From positions 91,968 to 155,967 of the forward strand of contig NZ_SJZJ01000006.1 of assembly GCF_004337475.1 (NCBI RefSeq): DNA of 64,000 nucleotides. Direction: 5' to 3'. A program made the position numbers and the translations under genes. This document shows, in pieces, positions 44,507 to 53,922 of the stretch. The notes beneath the pieces were generated by a model. That model made no database searches. It had not been told where the DNA came from and saw only the letters and a program-made list of their open reading frames with translations. Positions within the stretch are counted from its first letter, which is position 1, and each line of letters starts with the position of its first letter. This DNA comes from Nocardioides jejuensis (GTDB taxonomy: Bacteria; Actinomycetota; Actinomycetes; Propionibacteriales; Nocardioidaceae).

Positions 44507-45361
44507 TCAGTCGTGAGCGACAGGGTCGGTGTCGAGGGTGCCGTCCACCGCTTCGATCCAGCACGCGACCGGCTGGCCCGCCTTGATCCCGCGCTGGGCG
44601 CTGGCGGCCGAGATCTCGACCTCCTCGCCTGCGATCGTGAGGCGCGGCTGACCCTTGACGACGCGGCCCTGGATGCCGGGGAACGCGCCGGCGACACGGG
44701 TCATGCAGAGCTCCAGGGACGTGCGACCGGCGGCTACGTCGGCGGCAGTCGGCGTCAGTACGGCGAAGATCTGGCCGTTGTGGTCGAGCGAGCAACCGGT
44801 GTCGATCATCGTCACGTTGTCGTTCTTGGTGGTGGCCGCGATGCACTGGCCGGCCGTGGCGTTGTCGGGCGTCACGACGCGCTGGCTGGCTGCGATGACG
44901 CCGATCGTGGCGAGGGTCACGAGAGCGGCCACGATCGTGCCGATGACGCCGAGCACCAGACCCGTGACCGCCATCCAGCGGCCGCGCGCCTTGCCCGGTC
45001 CGGTCTTGACGATGCCGACGATGCCGAGCGGCACGGCGAGGATGCCCAGGCAGCAGGTCAGGGAGAGCACGAACGACGCGATCGCGACGCCGCTGTACGA
45101 CGCGCTGCCGTCGTTCGCCCCGCCGTACGCCTGGTACGCCGGAGGCGGGTAACCGCCACCCGGAGGGGCCGGCGGGAACGCCGGAGGGACCGGGGGAGCC
45201 GGTGGCACCGCGCCCGCGCCCGGGTAGACCGGGGGAACAGGTGGTGCCGGAGGGGCAGGAGGGGCAGGGGGCGCCGGCGGTACCGGCGGTGCCGGAGGAG
45301 CCGGCGTCGGCTGCTGCGGCTGCTCGGGCTGCGGCTGGCCCGGGTACGACGGAAGGTTCAT
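44507..45361 (-). CDS. Proline-rich DUF4190 / septum-formation-type protein
   Basis: Protein of 284 aa. Residues 8-75 are an extreme proline-rich stretch (repeats of PPAPP and PPVPP) ending in GGGYPPPAYQAY. The DUF4190 two-helix unit follows (IASFVLSLTCCLGILAVPLG; MAVTGLVLGVIGTIVAALVT). The C-terminal external domain has GQCIAA ... DTGCSLDHNGQIFAVL, the same Cys-Cys-His pattern as its neighbours. Overlaps the upstream gene by ATGA. Paralogue of the gene at 43841. Confidence 0.78.
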   Translation of the reverse strand: MNLPSYPGQPQPEQPQQPTPAPPAPPVPPAPPAPPAPPAPPVPPVYPGAGAVPPAPPVPPAFPPAPPGGGYPPPAYQAYGGANDGSASYSGVAIASFVLSLTCCLGILAVPLGIVGIVKTGPGKARGRWMAVTGLVLGVIGTIVAALVTLATIGVIAASQRVVTPDNATAGQCIAATTKNDNVTMIDTGCSLDHNGQIFAVLTPTAADVAAGRTSLELCMTRVAGAFPGIQGRVVKGQPRLTIAGEEVEISAASAQRGIKAGQPVACWIEAVDGTLDTDPVAHD

Positions 45362-45891
45362 CGGTCACTCCCTGAGAAGACGGCACCGCTCTGGGGGGTG
45401 CCGTGTTGCTGGCGGACGAAGCAGGCGACGGGCGTCCCGGCCGTGGGCTCCCTGTCGGTGAGGGCGAGCGGGCGGACCTCGAGATCGCGCGCGGCGAGGG
45501 CGGCGGAGTCCATGCCGAGCCGGGTGGCGACCTCGAGGCACCGCACACCCACGTCGTCGAGGTCTTCGCCGGGGGCGATCGTGCGCAGGGCGAACACCTC
45601 GGCGTCGTGGAGGCGGTCGCAGTCGACGGTGGCGAGGTGCCGCAGGCTGGTGTCACCGCGGGCGAGGTCGGTGCTGGACAGGCAGCTGTGGTCGGTGATG
45701 GCCGGGAGCGTCGCAGGGTCGTGACGCACGAGGTGGCTGGTGAGGGCAGCACAGCCGGCAACGATCGCGGCGGCCGCCCCGATGCCGAGCAGCCACACCC
45801 ATCGCGGCCGTCCGGTGGGCCGGGCCGGGCCGGGCGGGTCCCCGTCCTCGACGGGCGCGCGGTGCCCGCGCCACGTCGGTTGCTGGGCCAC
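45358..45891 (-). CDS. Single-helix septum-formation-type protein
   Basis: Protein of 177 aa with a Pro/Arg-rich cytosolic N-terminus, one helix (WVWLLGIGAAAAIVAGCAAL), and an external domain with DHSCLSS ... TVDCDRLHDAEVFALR and a third Cys in GVRCLEVA. It shares the C-x(n)-C-x3-H pattern with the two DUF4190 proteins that follow but lacks their two-helix unit. First gene of the trio. Confidence 0.75.
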   Translation of the reverse strand: MAQQPTWRGHRAPVEDGDPPGPARPTGRPRWVWLLGIGAAAAIVAGCAALTSHLVRHDPATLPAITDHSCLSSTDLARGDTSLRHLATVDCDRLHDAEVFALRTIAPGEDLDDVGVRCLEVATRLGMDSAALAARDLEVRPLALTDREPTAGTPVACFVRQQHGTPQSGAVFSGSDR

Positions 45892-45980
45892 GGAGCACCT
45901 TCCACGGGTTCGCGTCGGATCGGAGACCGCAGCGTATCGCCGCGCACGTGGGCGAGGACGGCGTATGGCTGGATCCTCGA

Positions 45981-45986
45981 TATCCT
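45981..45986 (+). promoter_or_regulatory. -10 box for the TIGR03936 gene
   Basis: TATCCT ends 6 nt before GTG 45993. The gene therefore has its own promoter instead of depending on read-through from the TIGR03960 gene. Confidence 0.5.
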
Positions 45987-45992
45987 CTGCCC

Positions 45993-46685
45993 GTGCGCGA
46001 ACAGCCCGAGCAGCAGGCCCCTCCGGTCCAGCGACTGCGGATCCGGTACGCCAAGCGCGGCCGCCTCCGGTTCACCAGTCACCGCGACTTCAGTCGCGCC
46101 TTCGAGCGCGCGGTCTTCCGCGCGCGCATCCCGATGGCCTACTCGTCGGGCTTCAACCCGCACCCGCGCATCTCGTACGCCGGCGCGGCACCGACCGGTT
46201 CGGCCAGCGAGGCGGAGTACGTCGAGATCGCCCTGCGCGAGGTCGTCGACCCGGCCGGTGTCCACGAGCTGCTGAGCGAGGCGCTGCCCGACGGGCTCGA
46301 CGTCCTCTCGATCGTGGTGTCGCCCGGTGGATCGCTCGCCGACAAGCTCGAGGCCAGCCGCTGGCTGATCGACCTCGCGGCTCCGGTGGCCGAGGCGGAG
46401 GCCGCGGTCGCGGCGTTCCTGGCCGCCGAGGAGGTGCTCGTGGAGCGCATGACCAAGAAGGGCCTGCGCTCGTTCGACTGCCGTGCCGCCGTGCTCGCGC
46501 TGACCGTCGAGCCGGGGGAGCGGGGCAGCCGGCTCAACGTGGTCGTCCGCCACGGTGTGCCGAGCGTCCGGCCCGACGACGTCGTCACGGGCATCGGCCT
46601 CAACGGCGCGGGTGCGCCGCTCTACACGCGCCTGGAGCAGGGGCCCCTCGAGGGCGACGCCGTGATCGGCGACCCGCTGGCCTGA
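45993..46685 (+). CDS. TIGR03936-family protein (DUF2344)
   Basis: Protein of 230 aa from GTG 45993. Family hallmarks are the opening RIRYAKRGRLRFTSHRDFSR, and PMAYSSGFNPHPRISYAGA followed by PTGSASEAEYVEIAL. The family is usually encoded next to, or fused with, the TIGR03960 radical SAM protein, and is thought to assist it; no reaction is established. Here it lies 377 bp before the RNase E/G gene. Confidence 0.9.
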   Translation: MREQPEQQAPPVQRLRIRYAKRGRLRFTSHRDFSRAFERAVFRARIPMAYSSGFNPHPRISYAGAAPTGSASEAEYVEIALREVVDPAGVHELLSEALPDGLDVLSIVVSPGGSLADKLEASRWLIDLAAPVAEAEAAVAAFLAAEEVLVERMTKKGLRSFDCRAAVLALTVEPGERGSRLNVVVRHGVPSVRPDDVVTGIGLNGAGAPLYTRLEQGPLEGDAVIGDPLA

Positions 46686-47062
46686 GGCGACGACTGGCCG
46701 GGTCCGAAGAATGGGGCTCGGCGAGGCGGTGTGCGATACTCCCCAGTGATCGACGTCTCGTCCGCACCCTGTGGAGGAGATCGAGATCCGACGACGTTCT
46801 CGCCGGCCCTGCCGGCACAGTGGTGAAGGTCGTCACCACGCCGCGACGCGGCTCCCTTGATTGATGCAGGGCTGGTGACAGCAGCTCTCGATCGGCGGGG
46901 CACAGCGACCGCGGCAGGTGGCAGACGCGCACGACTGACGCGCCCCGAGCGGGGGACTCGCCGCCACAAGAAGGCTTTCGCACCACGCCCGGGTGACCGG
47001 TCGGAGGTGCCGAACATGACGAACGTCGGATGGATCCAGGGGTCCGCCGACGAGGAGCTCCG
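46686..47062 (+). promoter_or_regulatory. Promoter and about 0.3-kb leader of the RNase E/G gene
   Basis: This 377-bp gap holds no convincing gene. A -10-like GATACT at 46735-46740 would start an mRNA near 46747, giving a leader of about 315 nt before ATG 47063. The leader has several GC-rich pairing segments. A TTG-initiated frame at 46857-47066 runs through it but has weak coding character. RNase E leaders in other bacteria carry autoregulatory structures; that this one does is inference. Confidence 0.5.
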
Positions 47063-50000
47063 ATGAGCGAGACCACCCCCGAGCAGAACAACGCAGCAGA
47101 GAGCGCCGAGGCCGCCCAGGCCCCCGCGCCGGCCAAAAAGGCTGCTGCGAAGAAGGCTCCGGCCAAGAAGGCCCCGGCCAAGAAGGCTGCTGCGAAGAAG
47201 GCGCCCGCGAAGAAGGCGGCGCCCGCGGCCGAGGCGACCGCCGAGAGCGACGCCCCCGCCGAGAAGCCGGCGAAGAAGGCAGCTGCCAAGAAGACCGCCG
47301 CCAAGAAGGCGCCGGCGAAGAAGGCCGCTGCTGCCAAGAAGGCCCCCGCCAAGAAGGCCGCGGCGAAGCCGGAGGCCGACGAGGCGCTGCCGATCGAGAC
47401 GACCCCCGAGGTCGCCGAGACGGCTGACGCCTCCGCGACGGCCGTCCTCTTCCAGGCTCCCGAGACCCCCAAGCGCACCCGCAAGCCGGCCGCGAAGAAG
47501 GCGGCCGCGCCGGTTGCCGAGAAGCCTGCCGATGAGCCGGACGAGGACGAGGCCGCGGCTGAGGACGTCGACGCCGTCGAGGCCGACGCCGCGGTCGCCG
47601 AGACCGACGCGGACACGGCCGACGCGACCGCCGACGAGGCGGACGCCGAGGACGACGAGTCCGAGGACGGCGAGACCGACGAGGACGCCGACGGCCAGCC
47701 GCGCAACCCCAACCGCCGTCGCCGCCGCCGTGGTGGCCGTCGTCGCCGCAAGCCGGGCGAGGGCGCGGGCAACGCCGACGCCAACGGTGCGTCGAACGGT
47801 GCCGACGAGTCCGCCGAGGACGGCGACGCAGACGCCCCCGCCGACGCCGAGGCGACCAACGACTCCGACAACGACGGCGACTCCGAGGGCGGTGAGGGCG
47901 GCAGCACCCGTCGTCGCCGCCGCCGCGTCCGCGCCGGCGAGTCCTCCTCCGGTGAGGGCGACGACCCGGAGAACACCGTCACCCGCGTGCGCCAGAGTCG
48001 CACCGGCGAGGACCAGATCACCAGCGTCCAGGGTTCCACGCGCCTGGAGGCCAAGAAGCAGCGTCGCCGTGAGGGTCGCGAGGCCGGCCGCCGCCGCGCC
48101 CCGATCGTCTCCGAGGCCGAGTTCCTGGCCCGCCGCGAGTCGGTCGACCGGGTCATGGTGATCCGCCAGCGCGAGGACCTCACCCAGATTGCCGTCCTCG
48201 AGGACAAGGTCCTCGTCGAGCACTACGTGGCGCGTGAGTCGCAGACGTCGCTCATCGGCAACGTCTACCTCGGCCGCGTCCAGAACGTCCTGCCCTCCAT
48301 GGAGGCCGCGTTCATCGACATCGGCAAGGGCCGCAACGCCGTCCTGTACGCCGGTGAGGTCAACTGGTCCGCGCTCGGCCACAAGGAGGGCCAGCCGCGG
48401 AAGATCGAGAACGTCCTGAGCTCCGGCCAGACCGTCCTCGTGCAGGTCACCAAGGACCCGATCGGCCACAAGGGCGCCCGCCTGACCTCGCAGGTCTCGC
48501 TCGCCGGCCGCTTCCTCGTCTACGTGCCCGACGGCACCACGAGCGGCATCTCCCGCAAGCTCCCCGACACCGAGCGCGCCCGCCTCAAGACGCTCCTCAA
48601 GGAGATCGTCCCGGACACCGCCGGCGTCATCGTCCGCACGGCCGCCGAGGGCGCTGCCGAGGACGAGCTGACCCGCGACGTGGAGCGCCTCAAGGCCCGC
48701 TGGGAAGAGATCGAGAAGCACACGCAGGGCGACGCCAAGGGCAACGCCCCGCGCCTGCTCTACGGCGAGCCGGACCTCACGCTCAAGGTCGTCCGCGACC
48801 TCTTCACCGAGGACTTCGGCAAGCTGGTCATCCAGGGCAACGACGCCTGGAACACCGTCCAGCAGTACGTCGCGCACGTCGCCCCCGACCTCGAGGACCG
48901 CCTCGAGCAGTACGCCGGCGACGACGTCTTCGCGACGTACCGGGTCCAGGAGCAGATCGCCAAGGGCCTCGACCGCAAGGTCTGGCTGCCGTCCGGCGGC
49001 TCGCTGATCATCGACCGCACCGAGGCGATGACGGTCGTCGACGTCAACACGGGCAAGTTCACCGGCTCCGGTGGCAACCTCGAGGAGACGGTCACCAAGA
49101 ACAACCTCGAGGCAGCCGAGGAGGTCGTGCGCCAGCTCCGCCTGCGCGACATCGGCGGCATCATCGTCGTCGACTTCATCGACATGGTCCTCGAGTCCAA
49201 CCGGGACCTGGTCCTGCGTCGCCTCGTCGAGTGCCTCGGTCGCGACCGTACGCGCCACCAGGTCGCCGAGGTGACCTCGCTCGGCCTCGTGCAGATGACC
49301 CGCAAGCGGATCGGCACCGGCCTCCTCGAGGCGTTCTCCGAGACCTGCGAGCACTGCCACGGCGACGGACACATCACGCACGCGATGCCGATCGAGCCGA
49401 AGAAGACCGACGAGGGCGGCAGCCCGCGCGGTGGCAACCGTCGCAACCGCGGTCGCGGTGGCAACGGTGGCCAGCAGCAGGAGCAGGGCGCCAAGGCGCC
49501 GTCGCCCGCTGACGTCGCCGCCATCGCCCACGCACCGGAGGAGGCGGACGCGGACGCGGTCGTCGAGGCCGATGCCGTTGCCGATGCGGCAGTCGCCGTC
49601 GTCGAGACGCCTGCCGAGGAGACGGCCACCGCGGCTGCTCCGCGTGAGGCGGCCGTCGTACCCGAGTTCCTGCCGGGGGAGCCCGACCTGCGCGAGCTCC
49701 GTGCCCAGCAGCGCGCCGAGGAGGAGGCCGCTGCGGCGGCCGAGGCCGAGCGCAAGGCTGCCGAGGCCGCCGAGCGCAAGGCCGCCCGCGACGCGGAGCG
49801 CCAGGCCCAGCGTGAGGCACGTGCTGCCGAGCGCAAGGCTGCTGCCGAGGCCGCTGCGGCGGCGGAGGCTGCCGCTGAGGAGTCCGGCGCTGTGGAGCCT
49901 GGCGACGCCGACGAGGCCGACGAGGCCGAGGCAGCTCCGGTCGCCGCCGAGCACGCGGCCGAGCCCGAGCCCGCGGCCGAGCCCGAGCCCGAGGTCGAGG

Positions 50001-50350
50001 TCGTGGAGTCCGAGACGCCCGTGGTCGAGGAGACCAAAGGCGACGAGGTCGAGGTTCCGGCTGCTGCGGTCGCGACGACGACGGTCGTGACCCGCCAGCG
50101 CCGCGCCGTACGCCGGGCTGCGGGATCGACGGCCGGTGCCGCGCCCGAGCCGGTGCAGATCGTGGTGGCCCCCGTCGTCGCGACCGAGCCGGCCACGGCT
50201 CCCGAGCCGCCGCGCGTGGTCACGCGCACCCGTCGGGCCGTCACGCGTGCCGCTGGTGCGGGCGTGTCCGTGGAGGCCTCGGCCCCCGCGGAGGAGCAGG
50301 CCTCGGCCGAGCTCCACGTGCCCGTGAAGAAGAACTCCCGCAAGCGATAA
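47063..50350 (+). CDS. rne: Ribonuclease E/G with histone-H1-like N-terminal extension
   Basis: Endoribonuclease of 1095 aa, the main mRNA decay and rRNA processing enzyme of actinobacteria. ATG 47063 has GAGGAGCTCC just upstream. Residues 25-103 are a Lys/Ala/Pro repeat with twelve KK pairs, like histone H1 tails. An acidic stretch (residues about 150-210) and an Arg patch ([12 protein letters not shown]) follow. The catalytic core starts near 350 with an S1 domain; catalytic D660 (VVDVNTGKF) and D704 (VVDFIDM), and Zn-link C762 and C765, are intact. The C-terminal about 300 residues are disordered, Ala/Glu-rich, with RRAVRRAAG-type basic motifs. Confidence 0.95.
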   Translation: MSETTPEQNNAAESAEAAQAPAPAKKAAAKKAPAKKAPAKKAAAKKAPAKKAAPAAEATAESDAPAEKPAKKAAAKKTAAKKAPAKKAAAAKKAPAKKAAAKPEADEALPIETTPEVAETADASATAVLFQAPETPKRTRKPAAKKAAAPVAEKPADEPDEDEAAAEDVDAVEADAAVAETDADTADATADEADAEDDESEDGETDEDADGQPRNPNRRRRRRGGRRRRKPGEGAGNADANGASNGADESAEDGDADAPADAEATNDSDNDGDSEGGEGGSTRRRRRRVRAGESSSGEGDDPENTVTRVRQSRTGEDQITSVQGSTRLEAKKQRRREGREAGRRRAPIVSEAEFLARRESVDRVMVIRQREDLTQIAVLEDKVLVEHYVARESQTSLIGNVYLGRVQNVLPSMEAAFIDIGKGRNAVLYAGEVNWSALGHKEGQPRKIENVLSSGQTVLVQVTKDPIGHKGARLTSQVSLAGRFLVYVPDGTTSGISRKLPDTERARLKTLLKEIVPDTAGVIVRTAAEGAAEDELTRDVERLKARWEEIEKHTQGDAKGNAPRLLYGEPDLTLKVVRDLFTEDFGKLVIQGNDAWNTVQQYVAHVAPDLEDRLEQYAGDDVFATYRVQEQIAKGLDRKVWLPSGGSLIIDRTEAMTVVDVNTGKFTGSGGNLEETVTKNNLEAAEEVVRQLRLRDIGGIIVVDFIDMVLESNRDLVLRRLVECLGRDRTRHQVAEVTSLGLVQMTRKRIGTGLLEAFSETCEHCHGDGHITHAMPIEPKKTDEGGSPRGGNRRNRGRGGNGGQQQEQGAKAPSPADVAAIAHAPEEADADAVVEADAVADAAVAVVETPAEETATAAAPREAAVVPEFLPGEPDLRELRAQQRAEEEAAAAAEAERKAAEAAERKAARDAERQAQREARAAERKAAAEAAAAAEAAAEESGAVEPGDADEADEAEAAPVAAEHAAEPEPAAEPEPEVEVVESETPVVEETKGDEVEVPAAAVATTTVVTRQRRAVRRAAGSTAGAAPEPVQIVVAPVVATEPATAPEPPRVVTRTRRAVTRAAGAGVSVEASAPAEEQASAELHVPVKKNSRKR

Positions 50351-50360
50351 GCGGAACCGT

Positions 50361-50411
50361 CGCGGCAGGGGCGACAAGGCGAGCACAGCCTCGTTTTGCG
50401 CCTCTGCCGCG
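50361..50411 (+). terminator. Terminator of rne overlapping the rplU promoter
   Basis: CGCGGCAGGGGCG pairs with CGCCTCTGCCGCG (13 bp with one G-T wobble) around a loop containing CGAG/CTCG and TTTT. Confidence 0.65.
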
Positions 50412-50424
50412 GCTCCCGTACTGT
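50396..50424 (+). promoter_or_regulatory. rplU-rpmA promoter
   Basis: TTGCGC, a 17-nt spacer, then TACTGT at 50419-50424: a good sigma-70-type promoter. It leaves a leader of about 100 nt before GTG 50534. Confidence 0.6.
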
Positions 50425-50533
50425 TGACCCTCGGTGCGTTGAAGAAGCGCGCCCCTCGTTCCCTGTGCGGCCCCGGTGCCGGAGAGCCCCAGGGAAGCCC
50501 TTAGTTTTCAAGCACTGATCGAAGGAGACCGCG

Positions 50534-50836
50534 GTGTACGCGATCGTCAAGGCTGGCGCCAAGCAGCAGAAGGTTGCCGTGGGCGACGTCATCGAGATCG
50601 ACCTCGTTTCGGCGAAGGCCGGCGAGTCCGTCGAGCTCCCCGTGGTGCTCCTCGTCGACGGTGAGGCCGTGACCTCCACCGGTCTCGACAAGGCCTCCGT
50701 CTCCGCTGAGGTCCTCGGTGGTTTCAAGGGCCCGAAGATCATCATCCAGAAGTACAAGAACAAGACCGGCTACAAGAAGCGCCAGGGTCACCGTCAGAAG
50801 TACACCCAGGTCAAGGTCACCGCGATCAACGCCTGA
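50534..50836 (+). CDS. rplU: 50S ribosomal protein L21
   Basis: Ribosomal protein of 100 aa from GTG 50534, with GAAGGAGA 6 nt upstream. Typical L21 opening [20 protein letters not shown] and the conserved C-terminal [20 protein letters not shown]. Followed by rpmA after 45 nt. Confidence 0.98.
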   Translation: MYAIVKAGAKQQKVAVGDVIEIDLVSAKAGESVELPVVLLVDGEAVTSTGLDKASVSAEVLGGFKGPKIIIQKYKNKTGYKKRQGHRQKYTQVKVTAINA

Positions 50837-50881
50837 GCGTTGCGCGACTCGAACTTCGAACAGATCCCAGAGGACTGAACA

Positions 50882-51136
50882 ATGGCTCACAAGAAGGGTG
50901 CCGCGAGCACCAAGAACGGTCGTGACTCGAACGCCCAGCGCCTCGGCGTGAAGCGCTTCGGTGGCCAGCTGGTCAACGCCGGCGAGATCATCGTCCGCCA
51001 GCGTGGCACGCACTTCCACCCCGGCTCCAACGTCGGCCGTGGTGGCGACGACACCCTCTTCGCCCTCGCCGCCGGTGCGGTCGAGTTCGGCACGAAGCGC
51101 GGCCGTCGCGTCGTCAACATCGTCCCGGGCGAGTGA
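50882..51136 (+). CDS. rpmA: 50S ribosomal protein L27
   Basis: Protein of 84 aa starting [20 protein letters not shown], without the Firmicute-type cleavable extension. The N-terminus reaches the peptidyl transferase centre in the ribosome. Co-transcribed with rplU; a strong terminator follows. Confidence 0.98.
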   Translation: MAHKKGAASTKNGRDSNAQRLGVKRFGGQLVNAGEIIVRQRGTHFHPGSNVGRGGDDTLFALAAGAVEFGTKRGRRVVNIVPGE

Positions 51137-51164
51137 CCTGACGTCACTCATCTGAGTCTTCATC

Positions 51165-51204
51165 GAAGGGCGTCCCACTCGTGGGGGCGCCCTTCGGTAT
51201 TTTC
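51165..51204 (+). terminator. Intrinsic terminator after rpmA
   Basis: GAAGGGCG / CGCCCTTC stem with an additional CCCAC/GTGGG inner pairing, followed by GGTATTTT. Confidence 0.85.
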
Positions 51205-51254
51205 TACTCGTACGCCGTCCCGGCGTGCGGCCCTCGCGGATCGGAAGTAACCCC

Positions 51255-52805
51255 ATGGCTGTCCCCACCTTCGTCGACAAGGTGACGCTGCACGTCGCGG
51301 CAGGACGTGGTGGCCACGGCGTGGCGTCCGTCCACCGTGAGAAGTTCAAGCCGCTCGGTGGCCCTGACGGCGGCAACGGCGGCCCCGGTGGCTCCGTGAT
51401 CCTGCGCGTCGATCCCGACGTGACGACGCTGATCGATTACCACCACAGCCCCAAGCGCAAGGCCTCCAGCGGTGGCGGCGGCGCGGGCGACCACCGCAAC
51501 GGCGCACACGGCCAGGACCTGATCCTGCCGGTGCCCGACGGCACCATCGTCAGCCTCCGCGACGGCACGGTCCTCGGTGACATGCTCGGCGCCGGCACGG
51601 AGATGGTCGTGGCCCAGGGCGGCAAGGGCGGCCTCGGCAACGCCGCGCTCGCGAGCGCCAAGCGCAAGGCGCCCGGTTTCGCGCTCCTCGGTGAGCCCGG
51701 TGACGAGCTCGAGATCGTCCTCGAGCTGAAGGTCGTGGCCGACATCGGCCTCGTCGGCTTCCCCTCGGCCGGCAAGTCCTCGCTCATCGCGAGCATCAGC
51801 CGCGCCCGGCCGAAGATCGCCGACTACCCGTTCACCACGCTGGTCCCGAACCTCGGCGTCGTCCGCGCGGGCGACACGACGTTCACCGTCGCCGACGTGC
51901 CCGGCCTGATCGAGGGTGCTGCCGAGGGCCGCGGCCTGGGCCACGACTTCCTGCGCCACATCGAACGCTGCGCGGCGCTGCTGCACGTCATCGACACCGC
52001 CAACATCGAGCCGGGCCGCAACCCCGTCGACGACCTCGACATCATGGAGAGCGAGCTCCAGCGCTACGGCGGTCTCGAGGACCGTCCGCGTCTGGTCGCG
52101 CTCAACAAGATCGACGTCCCCGACGGGCGCGACATCGCGTCGTTCGTCGTGGAGGAGCTGCGCGAGCGTGGCCTGGAGGTCTTCGAGGTCTCGGCCGCGT
52201 CGGGTGAGGGCATGAAGGAGCTGATCTTCGCGATGGCGAAGATCGTCCAGGCCTCCCGCACCGCCCAGCCCGAGGTGGAGGCCACCCGCATCGTGCTGCG
52301 CCCGCGCAGCATCGACGGTGCCGACGACTTCAGCGTCACCCGGACGGACGAGGGCTGGCGGGTGCGCGGCGAGAAGCCCGAGCGCTGGATCCGCCAGACC
52401 GACTTCTCCAACGAGGAGGCCGTGGGCTTCCTGGCCGACCGCCTCAACCGCCTGGGCGTCGAGAAGCGCCTCGTCGAGGCCGGCGCTGTCGAGGGCGACG
52501 CCGTCGTCATCGGTGCGGAGGACAACTCGGTGGTCTTCGACTTCAAGCCGGAGCTCGATGCGGGCGCGGGCGAGATGCTCGGCCGTCGCGGTGAGGACCA
52601 GCGCCTGCGCGAGGACCGTCCCGCCAACCAGCGTCGTCGCGACATCGCCGAGGCGATGGAGGAGAAGAGCGAGACCGAGACCCGTGCGGACGTCGCCCGC
52701 CGCCTCGATGCCGCCCGTGGTGGCACGTCGGGTCCGATGTCCTACGAGATCGGCTCCGCCGAGGACCCGGACTGGGCCGACTACGACCCGGACGCCAAGG
52801 CATGA
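51255..52805 (+). CDS. obg: Obg GTPase (CgtA)
   Basis: Ribosome-assembly and stress GTPase of 516 aa from ATG 51255. The N-terminal Gly-rich OBG domain ([20 protein letters not shown]) is followed by the G domain with P-loop GFPSAGKSS (K174), G3 DVPGLIEGA and G4 NKID. The actinobacterial OCT domain follows (about 350-430), with an acidic/basic tail. The final codon region overlaps proB (ATGA). Confidence 0.97.
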   Translation: MAVPTFVDKVTLHVAAGRGGHGVASVHREKFKPLGGPDGGNGGPGGSVILRVDPDVTTLIDYHHSPKRKASSGGGGAGDHRNGAHGQDLILPVPDGTIVSLRDGTVLGDMLGAGTEMVVAQGGKGGLGNAALASAKRKAPGFALLGEPGDELEIVLELKVVADIGLVGFPSAGKSSLIASISRARPKIADYPFTTLVPNLGVVRAGDTTFTVADVPGLIEGAAEGRGLGHDFLRHIERCAALLHVIDTANIEPGRNPVDDLDIMESELQRYGGLEDRPRLVALNKIDVPDGRDIASFVVEELRERGLEVFEVSAASGEGMKELIFAMAKIVQASRTAQPEVEATRIVLRPRSIDGADDFSVTRTDEGWRVRGEKPERWIRQTDFSNEEAVGFLADRLNRLGVEKRLVEAGAVEGDAVVIGAEDNSVVFDFKPELDAGAGEMLGRRGEDQRLREDRPANQRRRDIAEAMEEKSETETRADVARRLDAARGGTSGPMSYEIGSAEDPDWADYDPDAKA

Positions 52806-53920
52806 GCGGACTCCGCCCGGAGGTGACCGCTGCCTCGCGCATCGTCGTCAAGGTCGGTTCCTCCTCCCTGACGACCGCGGCCGGAGGCATCGACCCCGAG
52901 CGCGTACGCCGCCTGGTCGACGTCCTCGCCTCGGTGCGGGCCCGCGGGGCGGAGGTCGTGCTGGTCTCCAGTGGCGCGATTGCCGCCGGTCTGGCGCCCC
53001 TCGGCCTCGCCAGGCGCCCGCGCGGCCTGGCTGCGCAGCAGGCCGCTGCGTCGGTCGGCCAGGGCCTTCTCGTCCACCGCTACACCGAGGAGCTGGCGCG
53101 CCACGGACTCATCGCCGGGCAGGTCCTGCTCACGGTCGATGACGTCACCCGTCGCGCGCACTACCGCAACGCCCACCAGACGCTCGCGGAGCTGCTCCAT
53201 CTCGGCGTGCTCCCCGTCGTCAACGAGAACGACACGGTGGCCACGCACGAGATCCGGTTCGGCGACAACGACCGGCTTGCGGCACTGGTCGCCCAGATGG
53301 TCCATGCCGATCTGCTGGTGCTGCTCTCCGACGTCGACGGTCTCTACGACGGCCACCCGTCGCAGCCCGGCACGCAGATGCTGACCGACGTCCGCAGCGA
53401 GGCCGACCTGGCCGGCGTGCAGATCGGTTCGGTCGGCGCTGCCGGCGTCGGCACCGGCGGCATGGTCACCAAGGTCGAGGCGGCGCGCATCGCGACCGGC
53501 GCCGGCATCCCCGTCGTCCTCACGTCCTCGGACAACGCCGCAGCCGCACTCGGCGGCGACGCCGTCGGCACGCTGTTCCACGCCACCGGCAAGCGCCGCC
53601 CCACCCGGCTGCTCTGGCTCGCGCACGCCACCGAGCCCAAGGGGCGCCTGCTGCTCGACGCCGGTGCTGCACGTGCCGTCGTCTCGCGCGGGGCGTCGCT
53701 CCTCGCTGCCGGCCTGACCGGTGCGGAGGGCGCCTTCGAGGCGGGTGACCCGGTCGACCTGGTCGACCCGGCAGGCACCTCCGTCGCGCGCGGCCTGGTC
53801 AACTTCGACGCCTCCGAGGTGCCCGGCTTGCTCGGCAAGTCGTCCGCCGCGCTGCTGGCCGAGTTCGGCGAGGGCTACGACCGCGTCGTCATCCACCGCG
53901 ACGACCTCGTCCTGCTCTGA
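52802..53920 (+). CDS. proB: Glutamate 5-kinase
   Basis: First enzyme of proline biosynthesis, 372 aa. The amino-acid-kinase domain ([50 protein letters not shown]) is followed by a C-terminal PUA domain (about 285-365). Overlaps obg by ATGA, as in many actinobacteria. proA is not adjacent; an EEP-fold gene follows after 2 nt instead. Confidence 0.96.
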   Translation: MSGLRPEVTAASRIVVKVGSSSLTTAAGGIDPERVRRLVDVLASVRARGAEVVLVSSGAIAAGLAPLGLARRPRGLAAQQAAASVGQGLLVHRYTEELARHGLIAGQVLLTVDDVTRRAHYRNAHQTLAELLHLGVLPVVNENDTVATHEIRFGDNDRLAALVAQMVHADLLVLLSDVDGLYDGHPSQPGTQMLTDVRSEADLAGVQIGSVGAAGVGTGGMVTKVEAARIATGAGIPVVLTSSDNAAAALGGDAVGTLFHATGKRRPTRLLWLAHATEPKGRLLLDAGAARAVVSRGASLLAAGLTGAEGAFEAGDPVDLVDPAGTSVARGLVNFDASEVPGLLGKSSAALLAEFGEGYDRVVIHRDDLVLL

Positions 53921-53922
53921 GC

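Noticed and set aside
46857..47066. Possible small protein in the RNase E/G leader (TTG start, 69 codons)
   Set aside because: No ribosome site, Arg/Thr/Gly-rich composition and a stop overlapping the rne start. Kept only as a possible leader peptide.
47120..47390. Short direct DNA repeats that could suggest a CRISPR or minisatellite
   Set aside because: They encode in-frame AKKAPAKKA-type repeats inside the RNase E/G gene; there are no unique spacers and no cas genes.
46622..50386. Reverse-strand open frame of about 1250 codons opposite the RNase E/G gene
   Set aside because: It is the mirror of a low-complexity GC-rich gene; its translation is Leu/Gly/Arg-rich without recognisable folds and the plus-strand gene is certain.
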